DNA of 64,000 nt from an uncultured Roseateles sp. (GCF_963422335.1 NZ_OY729424.1:868001-932000); one strand, 5' to 3'. Shown: positions 27,482-35,750, counted from the first letter of the stretch. Numbers and translations are program-made. The notes: generated by a model not told the origin, from the letters alone.

Positions 27482-28747
27482 ATGACCCTGGAAGCCACCC
27501 ATCGCGCGATCGACGCCGTCTGGCGCATCGAGTCGGCCAAGATCATCGCCGTCGTCGCGCGCATGGTGCGCGACGTCGGCGTGGCCGAAGAGCTGGCGCA
27601 GGACGTGCTTGTCACCGCGCTGGAGCAATGGCCCGAGAAGGGCGTGCCCGACCGTCCCGGCGCCTGGCTCACCGCCGCGGCCAAGAACCGAGCGCTGGAC
27701 CATCTGCGCCGCGTCCAGCTGCTGGCCGCCAAGCACGAGGAGATAGGCCGCGATCTGGAGATCCATGGCGAGGCCTTCGAGCCGGCCTTCGATGCGGCGC
27801 TGGAAGACGATATCGGCGACGACCTCCTGCGCCTGGTGTTCACCGCCTGCCATCCGATCCTGGCGCCAGAGGCCCGCGTGGCGCTGACGCTGCGCCTGCT
27901 CGGCGGCCTGACGACCGACGAGATCGCCCGTGCCTTTTTGCTGCCCGAGGCCACGGTGGCGCAGCGCATCGTACGCGCCAAGCGCAGCCTGGCTGCCGCC
28001 AAGGTGCCCTTCGAGGTGCCGCGTGCGGCCGAGCTGCCCGAGCGCCTGGCCTCGGTGCTGGCCGTCATCTACCTGGTGTTCAACGAGGGCTATGCGGCCA
28101 CCAGTGGCGGCGACTGGATGCGCCCGGCGCTGTGCGACGAGGCACTGCGGCTGGGGCGCATCGTTGCCGAGCTGATGCCGCAAGAGCCCGAGGTCCACGG
28201 CCTGGTCGCGCTGATGGAGCTGCAGGCCTCGCGGGCCCGGGCGCGCATCGGCGCCAAGGGTCAGCCGGTGCTGCTGCTGGAGCAGAACCGTGCGCGCTGG
28301 GACCATCTGCTGATCGGTCGCGGCCTCACTGCGCTGGCCCGTGCCGAGCGGCTGAATGCGGCGCTGGGGCCTTACGCGCTGCAGGCGGCGATCGCGGCCT
28401 GCCATGCCCGGGCCGGCACGGCCGACCAGACCGATTGGCCGCGCATTGCCGCGCTCTACGACGCGCTGGCCCAGGTCATGCCGTCGCCGGTGGTGGCGCT
28501 GAACCGTGCGGTGGCCATAGGCATGGCCTACGGCCCGGCGGCCGGCCTGGAACTGGCCGACGCGCTGAGCAGCGAGCCGATGCTGAAGGGCTACCACCTG
28601 CTGCCGGCAGTGCGCGCCGACCTGCTGCTCAAGCTGGGCCGGCGGGTCGAGGCGCAGGCCGAGTTCGAACGCGCGGCGTCGCTGACCCGCAATGTGCGCG
28701 AGCGCGAGCTGCTGCTGGAGCGCGCGCGCTGCTGCGATTCACCTTAG
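27482..28747 (+). CDS. ECF42-type RNA polymerase sigma factor with long C-terminal extension
   Basis: A 421-residue sigma factor, about twice the size of a simple ECF protein. Sigma region 2 lies at about 10-80 (AEELAQDVLVTALEQWP), region 4 at about 115-165 (LTTDEIARAFLLPEATVAQRIVRAKRSL). The remainder is a helical, TPR-like extension (DUF6596 type) that defines this group and is thought to control activity in place of an anti-sigma factor. The ATG at 27482 gives the family start MTLEATHRAIDAVWR. It is co-transcribed with the DGPF gene. Confidence 0.9.
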   Translation: MTLEATHRAIDAVWRIESAKIIAVVARMVRDVGVAEELAQDVLVTALEQWPEKGVPDRPGAWLTAAAKNRALDHLRRVQLLAAKHEEIGRDLEIHGEAFEPAFDAALEDDIGDDLLRLVFTACHPILAPEARVALTLRLLGGLTTDEIARAFLLPEATVAQRIVRAKRSLAAAKVPFEVPRAAELPERLASVLAVIYLVFNEGYAATSGGDWMRPALCDEALRLGRIVAELMPQEPEVHGLVALMELQASRARARIGAKGQPVLLLEQNRARWDHLLIGRGLTALARAERLNAALGPYALQAAIAACHARAGTADQTDWPRIAALYDALAQVMPSPVVALNRAVAIGMAYGPAAGLELADALSSEPMLKGYHLLPAVRADLLLKLGRRVEAQAEFERAASLTRNVRERELLLERARCCDSP

Positions 28748-29157
28748 GGTTTGAAGATGCGGTTGCCGCTGGCCGTCTTGCGCGTCTGCAGATGGGCCCA
28801 GCGCGGCGTGGCGCTGGCCACCTCGGCATAGAGATCGCAATCGATCAGGGCCTGGCGGCCGGCGTCGCTGGCCAGCCATTGATCGATGGCTTCCACATCG
28901 TCCGAGAGGTCGACCGCCTCGCAACTCAGGTGCGGCGAGTTCTTTGCCGCGTTCTTGGTCGCCGCGTTGACCGACGGCGGCCGCCAGCCGCTGTTGACGT
29001 TGTCGGGCGTGGTGTTGCCGGTGGCCGCGTGGTAAATCATCAGCAACTGGTTGGCGCGCCGCACGGTCTCGGTCGCGTTGGCGCGCAGCTCGGGCGTCAA
29101 CTCGTTGGCGAACTCGACATCGCGGTTCTTCCAGTACTGCTTCAGGGTGATGGCCAT
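28744..29157 (-). CDS. Peptidase M15A-like protein
   Basis: A 137-residue protein with the zinc-peptidase pattern of the M15A family: SGWRPPSVNAATKNAAKNSPHLSCEAVDL (seen as SGWRPPSVN then SPHLSCEAVDL, holding the His and Asp ligands) and PRWAHLQT with the last His. Such enzymes cut peptidoglycan cross-links or stem peptides. No signal peptide is evident, as in phage-type versions. The ATG at 29157 has GGAG upstream and is preferred to one four codons earlier. The gene is convergent with the ECF42 gene, overlapping its end by four bases. Confidence 0.7.
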   Translation of the reverse strand: MAITLKQYWKNRDVEFANELTPELRANATETVRRANQLLMIYHAATGNTTPDNVNSGWRPPSVNAATKNAAKNSPHLSCEAVDLSDDVEAIDQWLASDAGRQALIDCDLYAEVASATPRWAHLQTRKTASGNRIFKP

Positions 29158-29210
29158 CGCAAGCTCCATTTCGCAAGAGAGTGGAGCGCAAGAGTCTGCA
29201 CAAAACAGGC

Positions 29211-29666
29211 TCAGCTGGCGACCTCAGTTCTAGGGGCATCGATGGCCATGGCACGCGCGATCAGGTCCATGTCATGCGCGCTGACTGCGAACAGACCAAA
29301 GCGTAGCTGATAGCCCCAGCTGCGCTGGCCGGCAGTGAAGTCCAGCTGGTCCAGCAGCGGCTGGATAGCGGCCTCCGCCGCCGGCAACCAGGCCACATCG
29401 CGGCGGAACGGCACGAAGCCGCCGCCCATATCGACGGCATAGGGCGCGCCGGGCAGCACCCGACCCACGGCGGTGAAGGCCTGCAGCCGGTCCTTGCCGC
29501 TAGAGCGGGTGCTGGGCGAGTAGTAGCTGACCCAGTCACCGGCCTGCAGCCGGCGCAGCGGTGCGGCCTTGCCATGGCAGACCTGCATGAAGCCCTGGGC
29601 CCGGCCGAGCCGCACATGCTCGGCGCTGGCCACGGCGATCCAGTGGCGCGGTTCGATCGCGATCAT
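29211..29666 (-). CDS. EVE domain protein
   Basis: A 151-residue single-domain protein of the EVE family, a PUA-like fold that reads modified bases. Seen: HWIAVASAEHVRLG at the start, the pocket region LRRLQAGDWVSYYSPS, and the closing FTAGQRSWGYQLRFGLF. EVE proteins are often associated with nucleic-acid modification or restriction, but this one has no fused nuclease. It lies 11 bases after a VOC gene and is part of a WYL-VOC-EVE run on the minus strand. Confidence 0.85.
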   Translation of the reverse strand: MIAIEPRHWIAVASAEHVRLGRAQGFMQVCHGKAAPLRRLQAGDWVSYYSPSTRSSGKDRLQAFTAVGRVLPGAPYAVDMGGGFVPFRRDVAWLPAAEAAIQPLLDQLDFTAGQRSWGYQLRFGLFAVSAHDMDLIARAMAIDAPRTEVAS

Positions 29667-29677
29667 GGCCGGCCTCC

Positions 29678-30049
29678 TCAATCGCCCTGGGGCGTGAATA
29701 CGCGCAGGCGGTGGCCGTCGGGGTCGGTGGCGGTGAAGGTGTAGCCGAAGTCCACCACCGTCGGTGCCTGGATGATGGGCAGGCCGCGCGTCTGCCACTC
29801 GGCGTGCAGCGCGTCGACGGCCTCCCTGGAGGGTTGCGCGAACGCCAGCTCGGCGCTGCCCGCCTGGCCCGCGGCGGCGGGCTCCACCGTGTGGCGTGCC
29901 CACAGGCCCAGCATCACACCGGAGTCCAGCGCGAACATCGCGAAGGTGGGGGACGACTCGACCGGTGGCTGGGCCAGCAGCTGGGTGTAGAAGCCGGCGC
30001 TCTCGGTGGGGCTGGCGACGTAGAGAAGAACGAAGTTGGGCTGGGTCAT
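29678..30049 (-). CDS. VOC-family (glyoxalase-like) protein
   Basis: A 123-residue vicinal-oxygen-chelate protein with two half-repeats: NFVLLYVASPTESAGFYTQLL at the start and DFGYTFTATDPDGHRLRVFTP at the end. Small VOC proteins of this type are often drug- or metabolite-binding rather than catalytic; no ligand is assigned. It lies between the WYL regulator (84 bases upstream) and the EVE gene. Confidence 0.82.
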   Translation of the reverse strand: MTQPNFVLLYVASPTESAGFYTQLLAQPPVESSPTFAMFALDSGVMLGLWARHTVEPAAAGQAGSAELAFAQPSREAVDALHAEWQTRGLPIIQAPTVVDFGYTFTATDPDGHRLRVFTPQGD

Positions 30050-30132
30050 GGGGTGCCTTCAACAAGTTGGTTTGTGATGGCAGCCATGGTGGCCGGCGCT
30101 GCTGTCAGTTTCTGGCAGCAGTGATGAGGAGG

Positions 30133-30822
30133 TCAGGAGCCCGGAATGCCCTCCTGCGCCCGCCACTCCTTCAGCAGCGCCTGGCGGCGGCGCGGGTAGC
30201 GGGTGTCGGTCAGCTCCAGGCCGAGGATGTGATCGGTGCGGAAGTTGCGGATGGCCTGGCGCAGCTCGCACCAGGCGACCAGCACCTCGACCTGGTCGAA
30301 AAAGCCCAGCGCGAACGGCCACAGCAGGCGTTGGCTGTCGCGGCCCTGCAGATCGCGGTAGCTGATGGCGATCTTGCGCTCGCCGCGTATCGCTTCGCGC
30401 AGGCTGGCCAGCAGGGCGTCGGCGGCCGATCCGGCGCTGCTGGGGCCGACCAGCAGCGCATGGCTGTCCAGCTCATGGCGCAGCTCGGGCGGCAGCACGG
30501 CCGAGATCTTGGCCAGGGCCTGGCCCGCAGCATCGGCCAGGCGGGCATCGGCGCGGGCCACCACCCAGCGCGAGCCCAGGCCCAGGGCCTCCAGCTCGTC
30601 CAGGGTGAACATCAGCGGCGGCAGGGTGAAGCCGGGCTGCAGCACATAGCCGACGCCGGCCTCGCCGGCAATCTGCGCCCCCTGGGCCTGCAGGGTGGCG
30701 ATGTCGCGGTACAGCGTGCGCAGGCTCACACCCAGGCTGGCGGCCAGGTCGGCGCCGCTGACCGGGTGGCGGTGGCGGCGCAGCAGCTGCAGCAGATCCA
30801 GCAATCGGGAGGCACGTGACAT
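30133..30822 (-). CDS. WYL-domain transcription regulator (YafY type)
   Basis: A 229-residue regulator: N-terminal winged helix (MSRASRLLDLLQLLRRHRHPVSG then LGVSLRTLYRDIATLQAQG) and a WYL domain from about residue 145 (REAIRGERKIAISYRDLQG). WYL domains bind nucleotides or single-stranded nucleic acid and often control damage-response or defence genes. It is the first gene of the minus-strand VOC-EVE run and probably controls it. Confidence 0.88.
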   Translation of the reverse strand: MSRASRLLDLLQLLRRHRHPVSGADLAASLGVSLRTLYRDIATLQAQGAQIAGEAGVGYVLQPGFTLPPLMFTLDELEALGLGSRWVVARADARLADAAGQALAKISAVLPPELRHELDSHALLVGPSSAGSAADALLASLREAIRGERKIAISYRDLQGRDSQRLLWPFALGFFDQVEVLVAWCELRQAIRNFRTDHILGLELTDTRYPRRRQALLKEWRAQEGIPGS

Positions 30823-30891
30823 AGGCTCTATTTTGAAGCCGGCAAGCCCTGACCCTCGTATCATGGCCTCGAACCACCGCGGAGGCCCATC

Positions 30892-31866
30892 ATGGATTTG
30901 CGCCAGAGCCTGTTCGAACTGATCGCCCGGCACCAGCTGGATCACGCGCAGGCCCGGCAGCTGCAGCAGCTGTCCGGCCTGCTCGATGAGCCACCGGGTC
31001 TGGCGCGTTGGCTGCCACGCGGCGTGGCCGTGCTGGGCGCCGCGCTGGGCGGCCTCGGTGTGGTGATGTGGATTGCCGCGAACTGGGAGACCCTGGGCCG
31101 CGCCGGCCGCTTCGGCCTGCTGCAGGCGCTGGTGTTGGTCACCGCGCTGGGGGCGGCCTGGCGGCCCGCCGCCCGCGCGCCGCTGGGCTTGCTGAGCCTC
31201 CTGGGCATTGGCGCGCTGTTCGCCTATTTCGGCCAGACCTATCAGACCGGAGCCGATGCCTGGCAGCTGTTCGCGCTGTGGGCGGTGCTGGCCCTGCCGC
31301 TGTGCCTGGGTGCGCGCTCCGATGTGCTGTGGGCGCCCTGGGCCCTGGTGGCGATGACGGCGCTGTCGCTCTGGACGCACACCCATATCGGCCGGCAGTG
31401 GCAGGTGCGGCCCGAGGATCTGGACGTGCACATGCTGGCCTGGGCGATGGCCCTGCTGCTGGTCGCGGCCCTGAGCCCGGCCCTGCGGCGCTTCACCGGT
31501 GCCGGGCCCTGGGCGATGCGCACGGCCGTCGTGCTGGCGGTGATGTCCTTCACCCTGATCGCGCTGGGCGGCCTGTTCTACCGCACCGTGGCCGGTCAGT
31601 ATCCGCTGGGCCTGCTGATGCTGGCCGTCTCGGCCGGCCTGCTCGGCACGCGCCGTTGGTTCGATGTGTTTGGGCTCAGCGCGGTGGCCCTCGGGCTGAA
31701 TGCCTTGCTGGTGGCCGGCCTGGGCCGCTGGCTGTTCGACAGCAACGGCCATGGCGATGAGATCGGCAAGCTGATGCTGCTGGGCCTGGGTGCGGCGGGA
31801 CTGCTGGCGGGCTCGGTGAGCTTGATCCTGCGCCTGTCGCGCCGCGCCGCGGGAGAGGGCGCATGA
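30892..31866 (+). CDS. DUF2157 membrane protein
   Basis: A 324-residue membrane protein. A soluble N-terminus (MDLRQSLFELIARHQLDHAQARQLQQL) precedes about eight to ten transmembrane helices, with YFGQTYQTGADAWQLF typical of DUF2157. Function is unknown to me. It overlaps the next gene by four bases (ATGA). Pairing of DUF2157 with DUF4401 and GDYXXLXY proteins is a familiar arrangement and suggests a membrane complex. Confidence 0.82.
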   Translation: MDLRQSLFELIARHQLDHAQARQLQQLSGLLDEPPGLARWLPRGVAVLGAALGGLGVVMWIAANWETLGRAGRFGLLQALVLVTALGAAWRPAARAPLGLLSLLGIGALFAYFGQTYQTGADAWQLFALWAVLALPLCLGARSDVLWAPWALVAMTALSLWTHTHIGRQWQVRPEDLDVHMLAWAMALLLVAALSPALRRFTGAGPWAMRTAVVLAVMSFTLIALGGLFYRTVAGQYPLGLLMLAVSAGLLGTRRWFDVFGLSAVALGLNALLVAGLGRWLFDSNGHGDEIGKLMLLGLGAAGLLAGSVSLILRLSRRAAGEGA

Positions 31867-33485
31867 AGACCGCCGAACAAACCTTGCAAGCTGCGCGGCA
31901 GACAGGCTTGCTGCCGGCCGATGCGATGCTGCCCACCCAGGACGAACGCCCCTGGCCGGTGGTGTTGCTCACCGCCGTGGGCGCCTGGTTCGCGGCCGTG
32001 CCGCTGCTGATCATGATTGGCATGCTGCTGGGCGATGTGCTGCGGCGCGGTGTCGGGCCCTATTTCGTCGGCGTGCTGGTGCTGCTGGCCGCGGTGGTGG
32101 TGATGCGCTCGCGCGAGTTGCCCCTGTTCGTCGAGCAGCTGGCCGTGCCGGCGCTGCTGGTCGGTGGCGGCATGCTGATCGTCGGCCTGTACCGCGACCT
32201 CAGCCTGACGCTGGCCTCGCTGCTGATGCTGGCGGTGACCCTGGGCGTGGCCTGGGCCATTCCCAAGACCTGGCTGCGCGTGCTGCTGGGCGCAGCAGCG
32301 GCGGCCTTGCTGGGCCTGGTGCTGATGCCGCTGCGCTGGAATATGTGGCGCGCCGATATCTTCGTGCCCTGGCTGGTGCTGCATGCCCTGCTGCTGGCCT
32401 GGGGCCTGGCGCTGTGGCTGCAGCAACAGCAGCTGATGCGGGGCCGGCTGGCACGGGAGGCGGCGCTGCTGGAGGCGTTGGCTGCCGGTTGGCTGCTGCT
32501 GGTGCTGGCCGGCCTGGCCTGGTTGTCGGGCATGAGCTTCATGGTCGGCGGCAACATGGGCGAGCTGAGCCGGGAGGTCGCCAATGACCTGACGCCACGC
32601 TTGACGGGCGAGGCCCTGCCGCTGCAGGCCGGCTCGGTGCTGATGGCGCTGGCTGCCACCTGGCTGGCAGTGCGCGCCTGGGCCGGCCTGATGGGCTGGC
32701 TGCCGCTGGCGGTGGCCGCCGTGCTGGCGGGCCTCTGCTGGTTTGTGCCGGCCCTGGGTGCCGTGCTGCTGGCTGTTTCCCTGTGCTGCACCACACAGCG
32801 CTGGCGCCTGGCCTCGGCGGCGGCCCTGGTGGCGGCCTGGGGCTTTGGCAGCTTCTACTACCAGCTGCAATGGCCGCTGGCGACCAAGGCGCTGGTGCTG
32901 GCCGGGTCCGGCGGCCTGCTGGGTGCGCTGGCCTGGCTGGCGCCGGCCTGGCGCGCGAGCCGCGTCGATCACCTGGGTTCAGCAAGACCTGGCCCTGCTG
33001 CCTGGGCCATGCTGGCCGGCGGCGCCTTGACCCTGCTGGTGGCCAACGGGGCGATCTGGCAGAAGCAGGATTTGATCGCTCGCGGCCGGCCGGTGTTCGT
33101 GGCGCTTGCGCCCATCGATCCGCGCTCGCTGATGCAGGGCGACTACATGCGCTTGAACTTCGGCAGCGGCGGCCTTGACGAAACCCCCTTGCTGCAGGCA
33201 CCCGGCAGCGCCCGGCCCAAGGTCGTGGCGCGCATCGATGCCCGTGGCGTGGCCACCGTGCAGCGGGGCCAGCAGCCGGATCGTGCGCTGGCTGCGGACG
33301 AGTTGCTGATCGAGCTGACACCCAAGGACGGGCGCTGGATACTGGTCACCGACGCCTGGTTCTTCCGCGAGGGCGAAGGCGAGCGCTGGGCCCAGGCGCG
33401 CTTCGGCGAGTTCCGTGTGCTGCCCGATGGCAGGGCGCTGCTGGTGGGCATGGCCGACGCGGAGCTGAAGCCCATCGTGCCTTGA
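31863..33485 (+). CDS. DUF4401 and GDYXXLXY-domain fusion protein
   Basis: A 540-residue protein. About residues 1-360 are a DUF4401-type membrane region with some ten helices. After one more helix near 380, residues about 395-540 form a soluble GDYXXLXY-type domain; the motif is seen as QGDYMRLNF near residue 426. In many genomes these two parts are separate genes, so this is a fusion. It overlaps the DUF2157 gene by four bases. Function is unknown; the C-terminal domain is probably periplasmic. Confidence 0.8.
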   Translation: MKTAEQTLQAARQTGLLPADAMLPTQDERPWPVVLLTAVGAWFAAVPLLIMIGMLLGDVLRRGVGPYFVGVLVLLAAVVVMRSRELPLFVEQLAVPALLVGGGMLIVGLYRDLSLTLASLLMLAVTLGVAWAIPKTWLRVLLGAAAAALLGLVLMPLRWNMWRADIFVPWLVLHALLLAWGLALWLQQQQLMRGRLAREAALLEALAAGWLLLVLAGLAWLSGMSFMVGGNMGELSREVANDLTPRLTGEALPLQAGSVLMALAATWLAVRAWAGLMGWLPLAVAAVLAGLCWFVPALGAVLLAVSLCCTTQRWRLASAAALVAAWGFGSFYYQLQWPLATKALVLAGSGGLLGALAWLAPAWRASRVDHLGSARPGPAAWAMLAGGALTLLVANGAIWQKQDLIARGRPVFVALAPIDPRSLMQGDYMRLNFGSGGLDETPLLQAPGSARPKVVARIDARGVATVQRGQQPDRALAADELLIELTPKDGRWILVTDAWFFREGEGERWAQARFGEFRVLPDGRALLVGMADAELKPIVP

Positions 33486-33530
33486 TGGATGGATTGCTGC
33501 GCCGCAGCAGCGCCGATGTCGGCATCGGCT

Positions 33531-33551
33531 AAAGTAAGGAATCCTTACTTT
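33531..33551. promoter_or_regulatory. Perfect palindrome operator of the AbrB/PIN pair
   Basis: The arms AAAGTAAGGA (33531-33540) and TCCTTACTTT (33542-33551) are exact reverse complements around one central base. The site ends 17 bases before the antitoxin ATG, where binding would block transcription or translation start. SpoVT/AbrB-type antitoxins usually repress their own operons through such palindromes. Confidence 0.7.
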
Positions 33552-33568
33552 CCGAGATTGCTACCGAG

Positions 33569-34018
33569 ATGCTTGCCAAGATCACCGCCAAGAACCAGTT
33601 GACGCTGCCCAAGAGCGTGACGCAAACCATGGGGCCGGTGGAATATTTCGATGTCCAGGCCCGGGGCGGACAAATCATCCTGACGCCGGTACGCATCCAA
33701 CGCGGCGACGCGGTACGCGCCAAGCTGGCCGAGCTCGATCTGAGCGAAAAAGACCTGCAAAACGCGGCAGTGGCGGCGCGTGGGCACCAAGCACCGGCCA
33801 AACCGGCAAGCAGAACGAGGCAGCAAAACGCGGCAGTGACAACGGCGCTGTCGAACGACGCCCTGCCGCCGGCCCGCCGCACGCTGCCAAAAAGCGGCAG
33901 TAAACGCGGCAGTGCCGCCGTGGCGGCCAAACCGCTGGCCAGAACAGCGATCAAAACGCGGCAGACCCCGCCGCCCGCCAAAAAGGTCGCCGCCGCAAAA
34001 CGTGCCAGTGCCCGATGA
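33569..34018 (+). CDS. SpoVT/AbrB-domain antitoxin-like protein with basic repetitive tail
   Basis: A 149-residue protein. Residues 1-50 are a swapped-hairpin AbrB domain (MLAKITAKNQLTLPKSV). The remaining 100 residues form a low-complexity Ala/Lys/Arg/Pro tail ending KKVAAAKRASAR, likely disordered and nucleic-acid binding. The tail-coding DNA holds a 14-base motif repeated about seven times in different reading frames. It overlaps the PIN gene by four bases (ATGA) and has a perfect palindrome before its start, all consistent with an antitoxin that represses its own operon. Confidence 0.8.
   Translation: MLAKITAKNQLTLPKSVTQTMGPVEYFDVQARGGQIILTPVRIQRGDAVRAKLAELDLSEKDLQNAAVAARGHQAPAKPASRTRQQNAAVTTALSNDALPPARRTLPKSGSKRGSAAVAAKPLARTAIKTRQTPPPAKKVAAAKRASAR
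33758..34010 (+). repeat. Degenerate 14-base repeats (AAAACGCGGCAGTG)
   Basis: Copies begin near 33758, 33811, 33824, 33888, 33900, 33952 and 33996, with one to four mismatches. Translated in the AbrB frame they give QNAAV (33758, 33824), TRQ (33811, 33952) or K-x-G-S/KRAS (33888, 33900, 33996). All three frames are used, so the similarity is at DNA level rather than protein level. Confidence 0.7.
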
Positions 34019-34434
34019 AGGCCGGGCGTCGAAATCGCCAGCCCCCCACGGTGGTGCTGGACACGGCGCTCGTGCTCGCCGCGCTGTTCCAGAACGAGGG
34101 GCCGGCCGCACGCTTGCGCCAGGCCTGGCAGTCCGGCCAGGTCCTGCCCCTGCTCAGTGCCGCAACGGCACAGGAGCTGCTGGCCGCGCTGGCCTTTCGC
34201 CGGTTCAGGCTGACCGCGGCCGAGCGCGAAGAGTTGCTGGGTGACCTGCTGCCCTTCGCCCGCGTCGTGCAGGTCGAGGCAGGCCCCGGCCGATCGACCA
34301 ACACCCTGCTGCAGCTGGCCCTCGCGGGACGCGCTGCTCAGCTCATCAGCGACGACAGGCAGCTGCGCAAGGAGGCGCAGAAGCAGGGCGTGCCGAGCGC
34401 CACACTGGACGCGTTCGTGAGCTTGTTCTCATAG
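34015..34434 (+). CDS. PIN-domain toxin-like protein
   Basis: A 139-residue PIN-fold protein (COG1569-like). Seen: strand and first acid VVLDTALVLAALF (D16), second acid AQELLAALAF (E54), and the late acidic pair ISDDRQL (D113-D114). The third acid, normally in a DN-x-LxLAL context, appears replaced (STNTLLQLAL, about residues 94-103), and the usual DTN is DTA. Activity as an RNase is therefore uncertain. It is coupled to the AbrB gene by a four-base overlap. Confidence 0.75.
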   Translation: MKAGRRNRQPPTVVLDTALVLAALFQNEGPAARLRQAWQSGQVLPLLSAATAQELLAALAFRRFRLTAAEREELLGDLLPFARVVQVEAGPGRSTNTLLQLALAGRAAQLISDDRQLRKEAQKQGVPSATLDAFVSLFS

Positions 34435-34552
34435 GAGATTCCGCGTTTTCCCTAGCTGACTCGTCATAAGTCACACGGCTCGGGGGTACGGTGTTGCCTC
34501 CCGGTTTTGGGGCAGCCAAAAACTATCGCGCGCCGCTATAGTTTCGCCGCTC

Positions 34553-34768
34553 ATGAACCCATTTGATTCGCCCAAAACCGTCAGCATGTGGCGCGTCGTC
34601 TTCATTGAACGGCGCGGCAAACGCATCGCACATGAGAGGACCGGCCCCTGGCATCCAAACCGTGATCTGGCCTATGGCTGGGCGCGCTGGTTCATCGAGC
34701 AGGGTCACCACGTGGCCCTGCAGGGGCAGGGTGGTGACATGGAAAAGCTGTGTCCGGGTTTGCCTTGA
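34553..34768 (+). CDS. Small hypothetical protein
   Basis: A 71-residue open frame starting MNPFDSPKTVSMWRVVFIERRG and ending GGDMEKLCPGLP. It is tryptophan-rich (four in 71) and not hydrophobic enough to be a membrane protein. I do not recognise the family. It stands alone between the PIN gene and a PEP-CTERM gene. AACTAT and ATAGTT upstream (about 34521-34542) could mark a promoter. Support is only an intact frame in an otherwise gene-free gap, so it may not be translated. Confidence 0.45.
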   Translation: MNPFDSPKTVSMWRVVFIERRGKRIAHERTGPWHPNRDLAYGWARWFIEQGHHVALQGQGGDMEKLCPGLP

Positions 34769-34825
34769 TGGCAGGCCGGTCCTCCGCCTGCCCCCCGAGT
34801 CCTTCCGAACCCGGTGCTGTCGGGG

Positions 34826-35584
34826 TCAGGATTGCTTGCGGCGGCGGGCGATGAAGCCGATCGCGCCCAGGCCGGCCAGCATCAATGCATAGCTCTCCGG
34901 TTCCGGCACGGCGGTCACCGTGAAGGCCGTGGTGTTGGGCGCCAGCGCGGCGTAGCTGCCGTCACCCTTGTCCGTCCAGTTGGCGCTGTTGCCGACCAGG
35001 CTCTTGTAGGCGTTGAACTGGGCCTGGCCCGCACGCAGGCCGCTGTATTCGGCGAAGTCCGAGCCGTTTTTCAGCTGGATGGCGCCGTTGCCGACCGACA
35101 GGCCGGTGTTGGTCAGGCCACCTTCGGCGGCGCTGAAGGCACCTGATGAAATCGCGCTCAGAAAGGCCGTCGGGGTGGTCGCCGAAGTACCGACGAAGGC
35201 GTAGACGGTGTCGGCCGACTGGCTCAGGCCGAGATTGGTGCTGCCGGAGACACTGACCTGTGTCAGCGTGCCCACCGAAGCGGACATCGAAGCCACATCA
35301 ATGTTCTTGAATCGGATCACGGTTCCTGCACTGATGGTGGCGGGGCCGCTGATCCACTGGTGGTAGCTTTCACCGGTGTTGAAGGAGGCGCCGCCCCATT
35401 CGTTGTCGGTGAAGTAGACCTTGGTGTTGGCGACGATGTCGACGAAGGTGACCATGGCCCAGCCGTCTTCGTCGGCATTGAAGGCAGTGAACGCCATGTC
35501 GCCGGTGCCCAGGGCATGGGCGGAGAAGGCGACGGGCAGGGTGGCAGCCAGCGCGAGGGCCAGCAAGGGGTGTTTCTTCAGCAT
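34826..35584 (-). CDS. PEP-CTERM sorting domain protein
   Basis: A 252-residue exported protein. Signal peptide MLKKHPLLALALAATLPVAFSAHA, a beta-rich central part (GDMAFTAFNADEDGWAMVTF), and the C-terminal sorting signal VPEPESYALMLAGLGAIGF followed by ARRRKQS. Such proteins are processed by exosortase and are linked to exopolysaccharide production and surface display. The exosortase is not in this window. The ATG at 35584 is set by the signal peptide. Confidence 0.9.
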   Translation of the reverse strand: MLKKHPLLALALAATLPVAFSAHALGTGDMAFTAFNADEDGWAMVTFVDIVANTKVYFTDNEWGGASFNTGESYHQWISGPATISAGTVIRFKNIDVASMSASVGTLTQVSVSGSTNLGLSQSADTVYAFVGTSATTPTAFLSAISSGAFSAAEGGLTNTGLSVGNGAIQLKNGSDFAEYSGLRAGQAQFNAYKSLVGNSANWTDKGDGSYAALAPNTTAFTVTAVPEPESYALMLAGLGAIGFIARRRKQS

Positions 35585-35750
35585 GGTCGAGATTCCTTGG
35601 CAGAGTTCGGGATGAGCGTGAGCGGTGGCGGGTCTTGCCCTGCCTTGCTCCAGCCACTCCACTTTCCGGGAGCTCTGTGACCGTGCGATGACCTTGCTTT
35701 GGTACCCCCTGCGGCTGCAGGGGGCAGACCCGTGCAGCCTGATGTCCGTG

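Noticed and set aside
35585..35750. Sigma-54 promoter sought upstream of the PEP-CTERM gene
   Set aside because: Some PEP-CTERM genes are sigma-54 controlled, but no TGGCAC-N5-TTGC pattern was found in the minus-strand upstream region.
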